Assembly: GCA_049796755.1 (NCBI GenBank)
Contig: JBARFA010000008.1
Location: 1 to 64,000, forward strand
Direction of reading: 5' to 3'
DNA length: 64,000 nucleotides
Origin: JAKAAZ01 sp049796755
GTDB lineage: Bacteria > Acidobacteriota > Terriglobia > Terriglobales > Acidobacteriaceae
Shown here: piece by piece, positions 8,107 to 17,113 of the stretch
How the letters are laid out: every line of letters begins with the position of its first letter
How positions within the stretch are numbered: the stretch's first letter is position 1
The notes under the pieces: generated by a model
Database searches by the model: none
Seen by the model: the letters and a program-made list of their open reading frames with translations, nothing else
What the model was told of the DNA's origin: nothing
Program-made: the position numbers and the translations under genes

Positions 8107-10197
8107 TCACTTCTTTTCCTCTGAGAGCACGGCCACTCCGTATTGCGGCAACGTTACCGACTGAACCGAGCCGCCTTCGAGGATGTTCTGCATCGCGACC
8201 GGCAGGGTTACGGTTTGCGGGTCGGCAGCCCAATTGATTAGGACATAAACGGCGTGATTTTTTCCGTAACGTGGATCGACTTCGACGCTGTCCGGGACAC
8301 CTGGCAACGCGGGCGTGACGCCGCTCATTTGCGTCATCCAGTCGGCAAGTTTTGCCATGCCGGCTTCATCCATCCAGACACCGACGTAGGTGATGCTGCC
8401 CTTGCCGACTTTGCGCGTGATGATGGCGGGTTTGCCGTCGAGCCAGCCATTGCTTTTGCCGTAAGTTTCCAGCACCTGCGTATCCGGTGCTTTGGTGCTG
8501 AGGAGTTCCGCCCAAAGTTTGCTGGTGTTGGCTCCGAACTGGCCGTCGACGGGAACGGGATGGAGGAGCGCATAATACTGTTCCACGCGTCCGCCAAGCA
8601 GCGGCACCAGCGGGCCAGGCTGCCGTTCAGTTTGCAAGCCGTTGTCGATGTTTTTCATTCCAGTGCGCTGGCCGAGAATAAGATGGCCGCCGTTATTCAC
8701 GTAGTCCATTAAGTTTTTCGCGGCGGCATCGGTGAGGACGTTCAGGCCTGGAGCGACGACCAATTTGTAGTGGTCCAGTGGAACAGTAGGCTGCACGATG
8801 TCGACCGATTGCGCGATGTCTTTCAGTGGCTGGTAGTAGCTGAGAAGTTCGTCAATTGGGTCATACTTGTCGTTGTGACGTTGCCAGTTGATGGCCCAGA
8901 AACTGGGGTAGGTGTGGAGAATGGCAACCTGCGATTTGGGCGATGTGCCTTCGAGCACAGGACCGGCTTTCGCGAAATCACGGCCCACCTCAGCCACCTC
9001 TGGATAGAGAGGCACTGGGGTGCCGTCGGGTCCGACGAGGGTGCCGTGGTATTCCTCCTGGCCGTTGAGATCGCTGCGCCATTGCCAATAGCTGACGGCG
9101 TCGGCTCCATGGCCGATGTTCTCCCACGCGAGGGCACGGACTTCGCCCTTGTTTAGATCGTTGTTAATTGGCGCCCAGTTGACGTGGCCGGGCTGCGTTT
9201 CCATAATCCAGAAATTCTTCTGTTTGAAGCCGCGCGTCAGGTCGTCGGTCGAACCATTCTTGTAGGGGTTGACGTGGCCTTCGCCGACGTAATCATCCCA
9301 GGAGGCAAGATCAAGATCTTTGGCGACGGCGTAGTGATCGTAGCCGTCAAACCAGCCCATCATATTGGTGGTGATGAACTGGCGCGGTGCAGCGTTTTCA
9401 CGAATCGCATCGAGCTGGTTTTTTTGATAGCTGACCCAGGTTGCGGTCACGAAGCGTTTCCAGCTAAGCAGCAGGCCGGGATTGCCGGGCTTGGTTTCTA
9501 TGGGAATCTGGTCCCAGTTGTTGTAGGTTTGGCTCCAGTAGGCTGTTGTCCAGCGATTGTTCAAATTGTCGAGCGTACCGTAGCGCTGCTTCAGCCAATT
9601 CTGAAAGTCGGCGCGAGTTTGCGGATCGAAGGATACATCAGCATATTCGTTGTCGATCTGCCAGCCGATCACGTACGGGTTGTGACCGAAACGTTTGGCC
9701 ATGCGGGTGGCAATGTCGCGAGCCAACTCGCGATATTTTGGATTGTCCCAATTGAATTGCTGACGATTCCCGTGTTCCGCCTTGCGGCCATCTTCTTCGG
9801 TGCGCAGCGTCTCCGGGTATTTTTGTGTGAGCCATGCGGGAGGAGCCGCGGTGGGCGTGCCCAATACGGTGTAGATGCCGTGCTGTCCGGCTTCATCAAT
9901 GGCGCGTTCCAGCCAGCCAAATTGATAGTCGCCCTCGGAGGGTTCCATCTTGCTCCAGGCAAATTCGCCGACGCGAACAAAGCGAATGCCGGCCTTCTGC
10001 ATCAGCTCCAGATCGGCTGGCCAGCGCGACTCCGGCCATTGCTCGGGGTACCAGGCGGTGCCGAGCAAAATGGGGGGCGGCGGCGCGACTTTGGCGGTGG
10101 CGGGGGTTTGTGCGATTGCGAGTTTCGGAGCCAAGCATCCCAGGCAAATCAGAAATGACGCAACCGCAGCGGCGAGATAGGTTCGATTTTTTGTCAT
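8107..10197 (-). CDS. Secreted GH42 beta-galactosidase
   Basis: This is a 696-residue glycoside hydrolase of family 42, expected to release beta-linked galactose from oligosaccharides. Residues 1-29 are a Sec signal peptide (hydrophobic core AAAVASFLICLGCLAP, end AIA). The TIM-barrel domain starts at LLGTAWYPEQWPESRWPADLELMQKAGI. The acid/base pair is in GWQIDN183-E184-Y and the nucleophile in FWIME333TQPG. A GATase-like beta-galactosidase domain follows, then a small beta domain at the C-terminus. ATG 10197 is preferred over the longer frame because it begins the signal peptide directly. The frameshifted esterase follows after two bases. Confidence 0.9.
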   Translation of the reverse strand: MTKNRTYLAAAVASFLICLGCLAPKLAIAQTPATAKVAPPPPILLGTAWYPEQWPESRWPADLELMQKAGIRFVRVGEFAWSKMEPSEGDYQFGWLERAIDEAGQHGIYTVLGTPTAAPPAWLTQKYPETLRTEEDGRKAEHGNRQQFNWDNPKYRELARDIATRMAKRFGHNPYVIGWQIDNEYADVSFDPQTRADFQNWLKQRYGTLDNLNNRWTTAYWSQTYNNWDQIPIETKPGNPGLLLSWKRFVTATWVSYQKNQLDAIRENAAPRQFITTNMMGWFDGYDHYAVAKDLDLASWDDYVGEGHVNPYKNGSTDDLTRGFKQKNFWIMETQPGHVNWAPINNDLNKGEVRALAWENIGHGADAVSYWQWRSDLNGQEEYHGTLVGPDGTPVPLYPEVAEVGRDFAKAGPVLEGTSPKSQVAILHTYPSFWAINWQRHNDKYDPIDELLSYYQPLKDIAQSVDIVQPTVPLDHYKLVVAPGLNVLTDAAAKNLMDYVNNGGHLILGQRTGMKNIDNGLQTERQPGPLVPLLGGRVEQYYALLHPVPVDGQFGANTSKLWAELLSTKAPDTQVLETYGKSNGWLDGKPAIITRKVGKGSITYVGVWMDEAGMAKLADWMTQMSGVTPALPGVPDSVEVDPRYGKNHAVYVLINWAADPQTVTLPVAMQNILEGGSVQSVTLPQYGVAVLSEEKK

Positions 10198-10451
10198 GGC
10201 AGTCTCAATGGTTGGATTTCGGGGCAACGGATCGTGTGCTTTATATCTCGTCGCCCATGATAGACGGATTGGCCGGAAGAAGTCTTGACGATGGAAATTG
10301 CGACGGCACACAAACGGCAGGTTTTATCGAATCTCATCCGGCAATGAGAGCGCAGCGGCGAACATTCGGGCATCTACGAAGGTAGAACCTCAGTGTTCGT
10401 GGCGCACAACAGAACAAATGTCAGAAACTCAACTCTCAGGAGACATTCATC

Positions 10452-10715
10452 ATGGAATTTCGAGTTCGCCGTGGCGAATTGCAGGAAGATCAAGTGACTG
10501 CGTTGTTGCAAAGATGTTCTTGGAAGTGGCCGACCAGCTTGTTTATCGGGGCTGCAATGGCGTCTGTGATTGGATCGATGGTGTTAAAGCTTCAGGGAAA
10601 GCACCAGGACGCGCTGTTTGTTGGACAATGGGTCGCGCCGTTTTTGGTCCTGGGCTTGTACAACAAGTCGGTGAAGCAGCATGGGTCCGGATACGGGACG
10701 CTGGTACCGCTTTGA
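10452..10715 (+). CDS. Small conserved-type membrane protein, function unknown
   Basis: An 87-residue protein starts at ATG 10452 behind AGGAGA (10438-10443). It has two hydrophobic stretches: about 27-46 (PTSLFIGAAMASVIGSMVLK) and about 55-70 (LFVGQWVAPFLVLGLYNK). The second includes the FVGQWVAPFLVLGLYNK pattern that I associate with small uncharacterised bacterial two-span membrane proteins. It stands alone between the divergent GH42 gene and the acyl-CoA dehydrogenase. No function can be proposed. Confidence 0.65.
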   Translation: MEFRVRRGELQEDQVTALLQRCSWKWPTSLFIGAAMASVIGSMVLKLQGKHQDALFVGQWVAPFLVLGLYNKSVKQHGSGYGTLVPL

Positions 10716-10857
10716 ACACGTGAATTCGGCTGAGCGAGAAGAATCGCCTGATGCTTCATAAAGTCGAGTTTGAGAGGAATTTCCTGCGCCTACCGCATTC
10801 GACACCTGTCGCAGCCGCGTGATACTCTCGTCTGTTTTCTTGCAAGGAGACAGCTGG

Positions 10858-12042
10858 ATGAGCACAAACGAGCCGGCAACGTCGGATGCGGGGCAGGCTA
10901 GGTTCCACATGTTCACGGACGAGCAGCAACAGCTGCGCAAAGAGATCCGCGAGTTTGCGGTTCGCGAAATTGCGCCCAATGTGAGTCGCTGGGATGAGGC
11001 CAGCGAGTTTCCCGCGGAGTTGGTGAAAGAGCTGGGCCGCATGGGGCTGATGGGCGTCATTTTCCCGCAGCAATATGGCGGCTCCGAACTTGGCTACGTG
11101 GAATACGTGATTGCAATCGAGGAGCTGTCGCGCGTCGATGGCTCGGTCGGCATCATTGTGGCGTCGCATAATTCTTTGGCGACAAATCATATTTTTTTGG
11201 CAGGGACGGAGGAACAGCGGCAGAAGTACGTGACCAAACTCGCGAGCGGAGAATGGCTGGGAGCGTGGGGGTTGACCGAACCAGGCTCGGGCTCGGATGC
11301 GGGCGGAGCGCGGACAACGGCGGTGAAGGAGGGGGATCGGTGGGTCTTGAACGGTAACAAGACCTTCATCACCAATGGTCATTATGCGGATGTTTCGGTG
11401 GTCATCGCGGTCACCGACAAAGCGAAGAAGACGCATGGAATGTCCGCATTCATTGTCGAAAAGGGGACGCCCGGATTTCGTTCCGGCAAGAAAGAGAACA
11501 AGCTTGGTCTGCGCGCCAGCGATACGTCTGAGCTGATTTTCGAAGATTGCGAAATTCCAGAGGAAAACCTGCTGGGCAAGCTGGGCGAGGGCTTTGTCGA
11601 CTCCATGCGCGTGTTGGACGGAGGGCGGATTTCGATCGCCGCGCTATCGCTGGGAATCGCGCAGGGAGCGTTCGACGCGGCGTTGCATTACACCCAGCAA
11701 CGGAAACAGTTCGGCAAGGCGATCAGCGAGTTTCAGGGGATCCAATGGAAGATTGCGGACATGGCAACGCAACTGGATGCGGCCAAACTGCTCACCTTTC
11801 GCGCCGCGCAGATGAAGGATGCGGGGATGAAGACGACGCTGGAGTCGTCGATGGCGAAGCTGTATGCCAGTGAGGTTGCGGTGAGGATTTGTGAGGAAGG
11901 AGTACAGCTGCACGGCGGGTATGGGTTCATCAAGGATTATCCGGCGGAGAAGTTTTATCGTGACGTGAAGTTGTGCACCATCGGGGAGGGGACCAGCGAG
12001 ATTCAGCGGCTGGTGATTGCGCGCGAGGTGTTGAAGAAATAG
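10858..12042 (+). CDS. Acyl-CoA dehydrogenase (short/medium-chain type)
   Basis: This FAD-dependent acyl-CoA dehydrogenase of 394 residues introduces the alpha-beta double bond in fatty-acid or amino-acid-derived acyl-CoA degradation. The family segments are present in order: the N-terminal helical domain (QQLRKEIREFAVREIAPN), the middle beta domain (GAWGLTEPGSGSDAGGARTTA and GNKTFITNG) and the C-terminal helical domain (YTQQRKQFGKAISEFQ). The tail reads GEGTSEIQRLVIAREVL, where E377 corresponds to the catalytic base of the butyryl/medium-chain enzymes. ATG 10858 is chosen over the upstream GTG 10819 because AAGGAGA lies 7 bases before it. No electron-transfer flavoprotein gene is adjacent. 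Confidence 0.93.
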   Translation: MSTNEPATSDAGQARFHMFTDEQQQLRKEIREFAVREIAPNVSRWDEASEFPAELVKELGRMGLMGVIFPQQYGGSELGYVEYVIAIEELSRVDGSVGIIVASHNSLATNHIFLAGTEEQRQKYVTKLASGEWLGAWGLTEPGSGSDAGGARTTAVKEGDRWVLNGNKTFITNGHYADVSVVIAVTDKAKKTHGMSAFIVEKGTPGFRSGKKENKLGLRASDTSELIFEDCEIPEENLLGKLGEGFVDSMRVLDGGRISIAALSLGIAQGAFDAALHYTQQRKQFGKAISEFQGIQWKIADMATQLDAAKLLTFRAAQMKDAGMKTTLESSMAKLYASEVAVRICEEGVQLHGGYGFIKDYPAEKFYRDVKLCTIGEGTSEIQRLVIAREVLKK

Positions 12043-12171
12043 GGGGCAGGGGACAGGGAGCAGTGGATAGGGAGCAGGGGATACGGCACGGTCGGAGGCA
12101 GGCTAATTGAAGGATTATGCAGCGTAGTTGAAGGATTGTGCAGGCTAATTGAAGGATTGTGCAGGGTAGTG
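12043..12171 (+). repeat. G-rich repeat followed by 21-bp tandem repeats
   Basis: After the acyl-CoA dehydrogenase stop, 12045-12082 is a purine-rich run of GGGAGCAG/GGGGATA-type units. Three head-to-tail 21-base units follow at 12098-12118, 12119-12139 and 12140-12160, with the core ggctaattgaaggattgt; the middle unit differs at a few positions. A partial fourth copy spans 12161-12171. There are no spacers, so it is not a CRISPR array. The rest of the 12043-12603 gap holds only the degenerate dehydrogenase fragment at 12363-12465. Confidence 0.75.
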
Positions 12172-12362
12172 TTCGGTGCTAAGCCGTTTTGATGTAATTG
12201 GATGAGTGATAAACTTCAAGCTTTTGGCTTGCAATGGTGCTTTTTACGAAAAAACGGAAATCCACCGCGTCTTTCGTGCATCCAGGACAGGCGACTGGGT
12301 GCGGAATGCAGTCGGAGACCTCTCATCGTTATTGTATCAAGCTGGGAACAGTCAATGCGCCA

Positions 12363-12465
12363 GGCTTTATGCCAGTGAAGTTGCGGTAAAAATCTGCGAT
12401 GAATCGGTGCAGCTGCACGGAGGCTGCGGGTTCATCAAGGATTATCCCGCGGAGAAGTTTTATCG
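12363..12465 (+). pseudogene. Fragment of a second acyl-CoA dehydrogenase
   Basis: The translated segment LYASEVAVKICDESVQLHGG followed by CGFIKDYPAEKFYR matches residues near the C-terminus of the intact dehydrogenase just upstream (LYASEVAVRICEEGVQLHGG, then YGFIKDYPAEKFYR). Many DNA differences are at third codon positions, so it comes from a diverged paralogue that was once under selection rather than a fresh copy of the neighbour. The catalytic tail after FYR is gone and the frame runs into unrelated sequence. It lies in a longer open frame (12206-12487) whose N-terminal half resembles nothing I recognise. Confidence 0.75.
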
Positions 12466-12603
12466 CTTACACGCGGCTGCGTCCTAAGTCGCTCTTATTC
12501 TCCACGCGACCGACATTGGGCAACATTTGTCGAATTCATGTGGCGGTCTCAGCGTTTTCGAGTAGAAAATACAGGAGATCCGTGCTTCCATAAGGCAGGA
12601 GAA

Positions 12604-12813
12604 ATGAAAATGGTTCAAATAGATAGACTCGCTGACAGTGGTTGCTTGCTCGTGGATGCTTCCGGTGCTTCGGCTGGTTTCGCAACGCCTTCACGGTTAC
12701 GCAATGAACAGGAGCTGCGGGAAAAGTTACGTGTCTCTGGACTTACCGCCAAGGCAATCGACGACGCGGTACAGCAAGCCAATGGGTTTGGCGGAGCGGC
12801 GATTCGCATTTGA
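12604..12813 (+). CDS. Small hypothetical protein
   Basis: A 69-residue ORF starts at ATG 12604 with CAGGAGAA immediately upstream. The protein is soluble-looking. Its C-terminal half, ELREKLRVSGLTAKAIDDAV, followed by QQANGFGGAAIRI, looks like a short helical unit. I recognise no family. It converges with the DHA2 exporter gene, whose stop is 26 bases away. It is supported mainly by the RBS and reasonable composition. Confidence 0.5.
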   Translation: MKMVQIDRLADSGCLLVDASGASAGFATPSRLRNEQELREKLRVSGLTAKAIDDAVQQANGFGGAAIRI

Positions 12814-12838
12814 AGGACAGCTTGAAGGTTTTCGTAGA

Positions 12839-14464
12839 TCACTCGATGGGCTCGACGGGTTTGGTGCGGAAGCGCGGTTTTTTCATCAGGTAGCCGATGG
12901 GAATCAGGCAGGCAAGCATCACGACCAGAACATGCACGGTGTCGACATAGGCGAGAACCGTAGCCTGCTGCTGCATCATGTCGTAAATCCGCGCGGCCGC
13001 TGCTTTGGCTGCATCGGCGGCAGAGTATCCTCCATTTTGCAGGGCTCCCGTGAGTCCATTTTTCATGGACTGGTAAGGGGACGAAGCGCCATACACATTG
13101 GCGGACAGAAACTCCTGGTGTGTCTGGGACCGCCGCAACAGCATGGTGCTGATAAAGGACACGCCGATGCTGCCGCCAATGTTGCGCGCAAACGCGGTCA
13201 GGCCGGAGACCTCATTATTTTTGTCCTGCGGAACTCCCACGTAGGACATGACGCTGATGGGCACAAATAAGAACGGCATGCCGAGTACCATGATGACGCG
13301 CCAACTGACCGCATCCCCGAAGGTGATGCTGAGATTAAGATCGCCAATGCGCCAGATGCCGAAGGTTAACAGGCAGAATCCAAAGGTAATCATCAAGCGC
13401 GGGTCTAGTTTTTGCCCGAGAAAGCCGACAATGGGCAGCAGCACGATCAAAACCAGTGCGCCCGCGGAAAGGGCCATGCCGGCATCTGTGGCGGTGTAGC
13501 CGAGGACTTCTTGCAGGAATTGGGGAATCATGACGGTCGTTGAATACAAGGCTGCGCCAATGGCCACCATGACAATTTGACTCATGGCGAAGTTGCGCTT
13601 GCGATACAACGACAGGTCGATGATGGGGTGTTTGGAGTTCCACTCGCGATAGAGGAATACGGCCAGGCCAATACCGGCAAGCCAGGCACAGGTAACGATC
13701 AGGTGTGAACCAAACCAGTCGTCCTCCTGCCCCTTGTCGAGCATAATCTGCAAGGCTCCGATGCTAAGCGCCAGCAGCCCGAGTCCGATGCCGTCCACGC
13801 CACCGGTGCGTTCCCGGACCTTTTTCAGATAGGGCGGGTCCTCCACAATGCGGTTGGTGAGCAACAGAGAGATGATGCCCACTGGAATGTTGAGGAAAAA
13901 GATCCAGCGCCAGTCGTAGTTGTCGGTAATCCAGCCGCCAATGGTGGGGCCGATGGCAGGAGCGACCACCACCGCCATCCCATAGAGAGAGAACGCCATA
14001 CTTCGTTTCTCGGGCGCGAATGTATCGGCGAGGATGGCGCGCTCGCTGGGCTGGAGTCCTCCTCCGCCGACGCCTTGAATCACGCGGAAAAAGATCAACA
14101 TGGGTAGAGAGGTGGCCAGCCCGCAAAGAAACGAAGAGATGGTGAACAAAGCCACGCAGCTCATGTAAAAGCGTTTGCGTCCGACACGGTTTGAGATCCA
14201 GCCGCTAATGGGCAGGACAATCGCATTCGATACAAGATAGGACGTGAGGATCCAGGTGGCTTCGTTATAGCTGGCGCCGAGGGTGCCGGCAATGTGGGGC
14301 AGCGCGACGTTGGCGATGCTGGAATCCAGCGACTCCATGAATGTCGCCAGCGTCACCGTAAAGGTGATTACCCACGGGTTAAATCGTGGCGTCCAGTGTT
14401 CGTAGTGAAACTCGCTGTCGTAGTCCCGCTTTTCGGCAGCAGGGACAACGGAAGACTGCGCCAT
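12839..14464 (-). CDS. DHA2-family (EmrB/QacA-type) MFS multidrug exporter
   Basis: This 541-residue, roughly 14-helix major facilitator uses the proton gradient to export drugs or toxic compounds. Diagnostic DHA2 segments are FMESLDSSIANVALPHIAGT in helix 1, the motif between helices 2 and 3 (SNRVGRKRFYM) and motif C in helix 5 (GPTIGGWITDNYDWRWIFF). The N-terminus is cytoplasmic and begins at ATG 14464. EmrB-type pumps usually work with a membrane-fusion protein (EmrA/HlyD) encoded next door. None is present here, and the neighbours are a small hypothetical gene and the divergent meaB. The partner, if needed, must be elsewhere. Confidence 0.9.
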   Translation of the reverse strand: MAQSSVVPAAEKRDYDSEFHYEHWTPRFNPWVITFTVTLATFMESLDSSIANVALPHIAGTLGASYNEATWILTSYLVSNAIVLPISGWISNRVGRKRFYMSCVALFTISSFLCGLATSLPMLIFFRVIQGVGGGGLQPSERAILADTFAPEKRSMAFSLYGMAVVVAPAIGPTIGGWITDNYDWRWIFFLNIPVGIISLLLTNRIVEDPPYLKKVRERTGGVDGIGLGLLALSIGALQIMLDKGQEDDWFGSHLIVTCAWLAGIGLAVFLYREWNSKHPIIDLSLYRKRNFAMSQIVMVAIGAALYSTTVMIPQFLQEVLGYTATDAGMALSAGALVLIVLLPIVGFLGQKLDPRLMITFGFCLLTFGIWRIGDLNLSITFGDAVSWRVIMVLGMPFLFVPISVMSYVGVPQDKNNEVSGLTAFARNIGGSIGVSFISTMLLRRSQTHQEFLSANVYGASSPYQSMKNGLTGALQNGGYSAADAAKAAAARIYDMMQQQATVLAYVDTVHVLVVMLACLIPIGYLMKKPRFRTKPVEPIE

Positions 14465-14697
14465 GCCTGCTCCCTAGGGTTTTGTTCGTAAAAGCGATGC
14501 AGCTGTGAAAACCTTGCAGCGAAACAGTGAGCGCCGAATCGAGGGGAAATTCCCTTTGAAAAGAGCAGCTGCCATCGCAAGAAAGTTCCTTATCAGAATA
14601 AATTAGAGATTCCTGAGACAGGCGATTGGTCGCAAATAGGTTGAGTGCGATTCTGAATACCACGGCTCGGGGGAACGCGATATCATCGCAAACGGGT

Positions 14698-15705
14698 ATG
14701 GCAACCATAACCTCCACGCCGGCGGGTCGCTGGGAAGCTGCCGAACACCTTGTCGCCAGTCTGCGGGGCGGGGATGTTCGAGCTTTAGCGCGTGCGATCT
14801 CTCTGGTAGAAAATGACGCGCCGGCCGCGACCGCCGTTTTGTCGGCATGCTTTCCGCACACCGGGCAGGCCTTGCGAATTGGACTGACAGGGGCTCCGGG
14901 GTCGGGAAAGAGCACGCTGGTGGATCGGCTGGCGGCACATTACCGCGCGGAGCCGCAGACCGTCGGCATTGTTGCCGTGGATCCGACGAGTCCATTTACC
15001 GGCGGCGCGATCCTGGGCGATCGCATTCGCATGCAGAGTCATCACGCCGATCCTGGTTTGTACATTCGCAGCATGGCGACACGCGGCTTTCTGGGTGGAC
15101 TGGCTTCGACGACCGCCGATATTGCTTCGGTCGTGGAGGCGAGCGGAAAAACCCGCCTGCTGATTGAAACGGTCGGCGTGGGGCAGGATGAAGTCGATAT
15201 TGTGCGCCTGGCGGATGTGACTGTCGTGGTGCTGGTGCCGGGTCTGGGCGATGATGTGCAGAGCATTAAGGCGGGGATTCTGGAGATCGCCGATATTTTT
15301 GTGGTGAACAAGAGCGATCGTGAAGGCGCCGATCGGGTCGAGCGGGAAATCCGCGCGATGCAGTCGCTGGGCGGACATGGTGAAGGATGGGTGCCACCGG
15401 TGGTTCGGACGGTTGCGACTACAGGAGAAGGGACGCCGGCTTTGGCGGAGGCGATTGATCGCTGCGCGGATTCTTTACGGAAGGCCGGCAAGCTGGACGA
15501 GAAGAGGACGGCGGCATGGGAGGCCCGCCTGGTGGAAATGATTCGTCAAAAACTGGTGCGAGAGCTGGTGCGGCATCGACTGGGGAAAACTGAGTTGGAA
15601 GCACATGCGCGCGCAGTGGCGGCGCGGCAGGAAGATCCCTATCTTCTGGTGGACGGACTGGTGCGGGGGCTATTAGATTTGCACAGGGACGATGGGAACA
15701 TCTAG
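14698..15705 (+). CDS. meaB: Methylmalonyl-CoA mutase-associated G3E-type GTPase MeaB
   Basis: MeaB is a 335-residue GTPase chaperone that protects and reloads the adenosylcobalamin-dependent methylmalonyl-CoA mutase. It was formerly annotated as ArgK or LAO transport kinase. The Walker A motif is G65-A-P-G-S-G-K-S72. Further GTPase elements are VAVDPTSPFTGGAILGDRIRM, ETVGVGQDEVD and the base-specificity motif NKSD. ATG 14698 is chosen rather than the longer TTG-started frame because homologous sequence begins near GRWEAAEHLVASLRGGD. A methylmalonyl-CoA epimerase gene lies downstream on the same strand, fitting a propionyl-CoA/methylmalonyl-CoA pathway. Confidence 0.92.
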   Translation: MATITSTPAGRWEAAEHLVASLRGGDVRALARAISLVENDAPAATAVLSACFPHTGQALRIGLTGAPGSGKSTLVDRLAAHYRAEPQTVGIVAVDPTSPFTGGAILGDRIRMQSHHADPGLYIRSMATRGFLGGLASTTADIASVVEASGKTRLLIETVGVGQDEVDIVRLADVTVVVLVPGLGDDVQSIKAGILEIADIFVVNKSDREGADRVEREIRAMQSLGGHGEGWVPPVVRTVATTGEGTPALAEAIDRCADSLRKAGKLDEKRTAAWEARLVEMIRQKLVRELVRHRLGKTELEAHARAVAARQEDPYLLVDGLVRGLLDLHRDDGNI

Positions 15706-15749
15706 GACTACAGGTGTAAGTTGTACTTTGTCGCAAGGAGTGGAGCCCG

Positions 15750-15800
15750 GGCCTGAAGGCCGCCAAAATCAGCCTGCTTTCAAGGGGGCTGAAGCCCCCT
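15750..15800. repeat. Pair of GA-loop extragenic hairpins
   Basis: Two perfect short palindromes sit between meaB and the epimerase gene: GGCCT-GA-AGGCC (15750-15761) and AGGGGGCT-GA-AGCCCCCT (15783-15800). Both have the same GA dinucleotide loop flanked by CT/AG. They look like a REP-type extragenic element. There is no T-run, so neither is a standard terminator. Confidence 0.6.
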
Positions 15801-15932
15801 GCTCCCTCCGGAACCGGCGATGTACAGCGGTGATCTCTGATATGCCATCGTGGCGTTCGGAGAAGTAGTTTCATTGTGAGGGGACGGCGCGGCAGGAAAA
15901 AACTGGCGCCGGAAAGGTTGAACATCGGGACC

Positions 15933-16346
15933 ATGTTTCATATTGACCATCTTGGAATTGCAGTGAGCGATTTGCGTCAGGCATGCAGCTTTTATGAGTT
16001 GTTGGGAATGCCTGTGGGAACGCCTGAATTTGTGGAACATGAGCAGGTGAATGCGGTGATGGTGCAAGCCGGTGAGAGCCGCATCGAGTTGCTGGAGCCG
16101 ACCTCGCCGGAATCTGTGATTGGGCGGTTCATCGAACGTCGCGGTGAGGGCATGCACCACGTCGCATTGCATGTGGATGACATTGAGGATGTGTTTGCGG
16201 AGATGAAGTGCGCCGGGATGCGGCTGGTGTCGGATGAGCTGAAGATCGGCGCGGGCGGACACCTTTATTTCTTCGTGCATCCTTCGAGCACGGGCGGTGT
16301 ATTGGTGGAGATTTGCCAGAATGCCGATGCGGACGTTGCAATCTGA
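15933..16346 (+). CDS. mce: Methylmalonyl-CoA epimerase
   Basis: A 137-residue vicinal-oxygen-chelate protein interconverts (2R)- and (2S)-methylmalonyl-CoA. It has the paired beta-alpha-beta-beta-beta modules of the family, beginning FHIDHLGIAVSDLRQACSFYE. The metal ligands expected from known epimerases are visible as H6 in IDHLGIAV, a His in MHHVALHVDD and the Glu in VLVEICQ. ATG 15933 is chosen because homology starts at once; the longer GTG-started frame adds a basic stretch unlike the family. The upstream meaB supports the assignment. The stop overlaps the tsaB start as TGATG. Confidence 0.92.
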   Translation: MFHIDHLGIAVSDLRQACSFYELLGMPVGTPEFVEHEQVNAVMVQAGESRIELLEPTSPESVIGRFIERRGEGMHHVALHVDDIEDVFAEMKCAGMRLVSDELKIGAGGHLYFFVHPSSTGGVLVEICQNADADVAI

Positions 16347-17113
16347 TGTTGCTGCTCGTCGTCGATACCGCTGGACCTTCGGGTGGAGTCCTGCTGGCCG
16401 AGGGAAATGAGAACAACTCAGGCGAGGGGCACTCGACCGATCCAGAGATAGAGATTCTGGGTGTGATCGAGCTGCATCCGCGCGTGTTTTCGGCGGAACT
16501 GATACCTGCGATTGCGGAACTGCTGCGGACGAATGAACGGCGGCTTACGGATCTGGATGCGTTCGCAGTGGTGTCCGGGCCGGGATCGTTTACCGGGTTG
16601 CGAGTGGGCTTGAGCGCGGTGAAGGCGATGGCGGAGGCGACGGGAAAGCCAATTTTGACGTTGTCGCGGCTGGCAATTCTGGCTTCCATGGCGGACAAAC
16701 TTTCATCCGGCGAGCCTGGCAATGCGGCGGTGCAGGTTGTGGTCGACGCGGGACGCGGAGAGTTTTATCTCGGCGTCTATCGGGATGCGGGAAAGACGCG
16801 CGTGGCTGAATCATTTGAAACGCTCGAGTCACTGACAGAAAAAATTGATCAACAGCTAGGATGGGTGATCCTCTCTGAGGCTTCCGTGAAGGCGGTTATC
16901 GAATCGGTTGCCGTATCCAGATTGCGCGAAGTGCCGTTACCTTCTGTGCGAGATGCGCTGCCGCTGGCGTTGGAGGAGTGGCGAGCGAAGAGGTTTCATG
17001 ATCCGGCCGATGTCGATGCGAACTATCTGCGACGATCGGATGCGGTAGTGGTGGTGAGGAAGAAGGCCGAACCTGTCGCCGAGGCCGCGCGCGCAGAGGA
17101 CCTGTCATCGTGA
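16346..17113 (+). CDS. tsaB: tRNA threonylcarbamoyladenosine biosynthesis protein TsaB
   Basis: TsaB, with TsaD and TsaE, makes N6-threonylcarbamoyladenosine at A37 of ANN-decoding tRNAs. This 255-residue copy has the ASKHA-fold N-terminus (LLVVDTAGPSGGVLLAEG) and the very typical segment DAFAVVSGPGSFTGLRVGLSAVKAMAEA. Further typical segments are the catalytically unimportant but conserved VDAGRGEFYLGVY and a tail with PADVDANYLRRSDA. ATG 16346 overlaps the stop of the epimerase gene, and the 3' end overlaps rimI by four bases (GTGA). Genes 15933-17697 are therefore translationally coupled. Confidence 0.93.
   Translation: MLLLVVDTAGPSGGVLLAEGNENNSGEGHSTDPEIEILGVIELHPRVFSAELIPAIAELLRTNERRLTDLDAFAVVSGPGSFTGLRVGLSAVKAMAEATGKPILTLSRLAILASMADKLSSGEPGNAAVQVVVDAGRGEFYLGVYRDAGKTRVAESFETLESLTEKIDQQLGWVILSEASVKAVIESVAVSRLREVPLPSVRDALPLALEEWRAKRFHDPADVDANYLRRSDAVVVVRKKAEPVAEAARAEDLSS

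Noticed and set aside
12098..12171. Direct repeats considered as a CRISPR array
   Set aside because: Units are head-to-tail with no spacers, and no cas gene is present.
12206..12487. 93-residue ORF containing acyl-CoA dehydrogenase-like residues
   Set aside because: Only about 34 residues match the family, and there is no RBS or complete domain. It is recorded as a pseudogene fragment instead.
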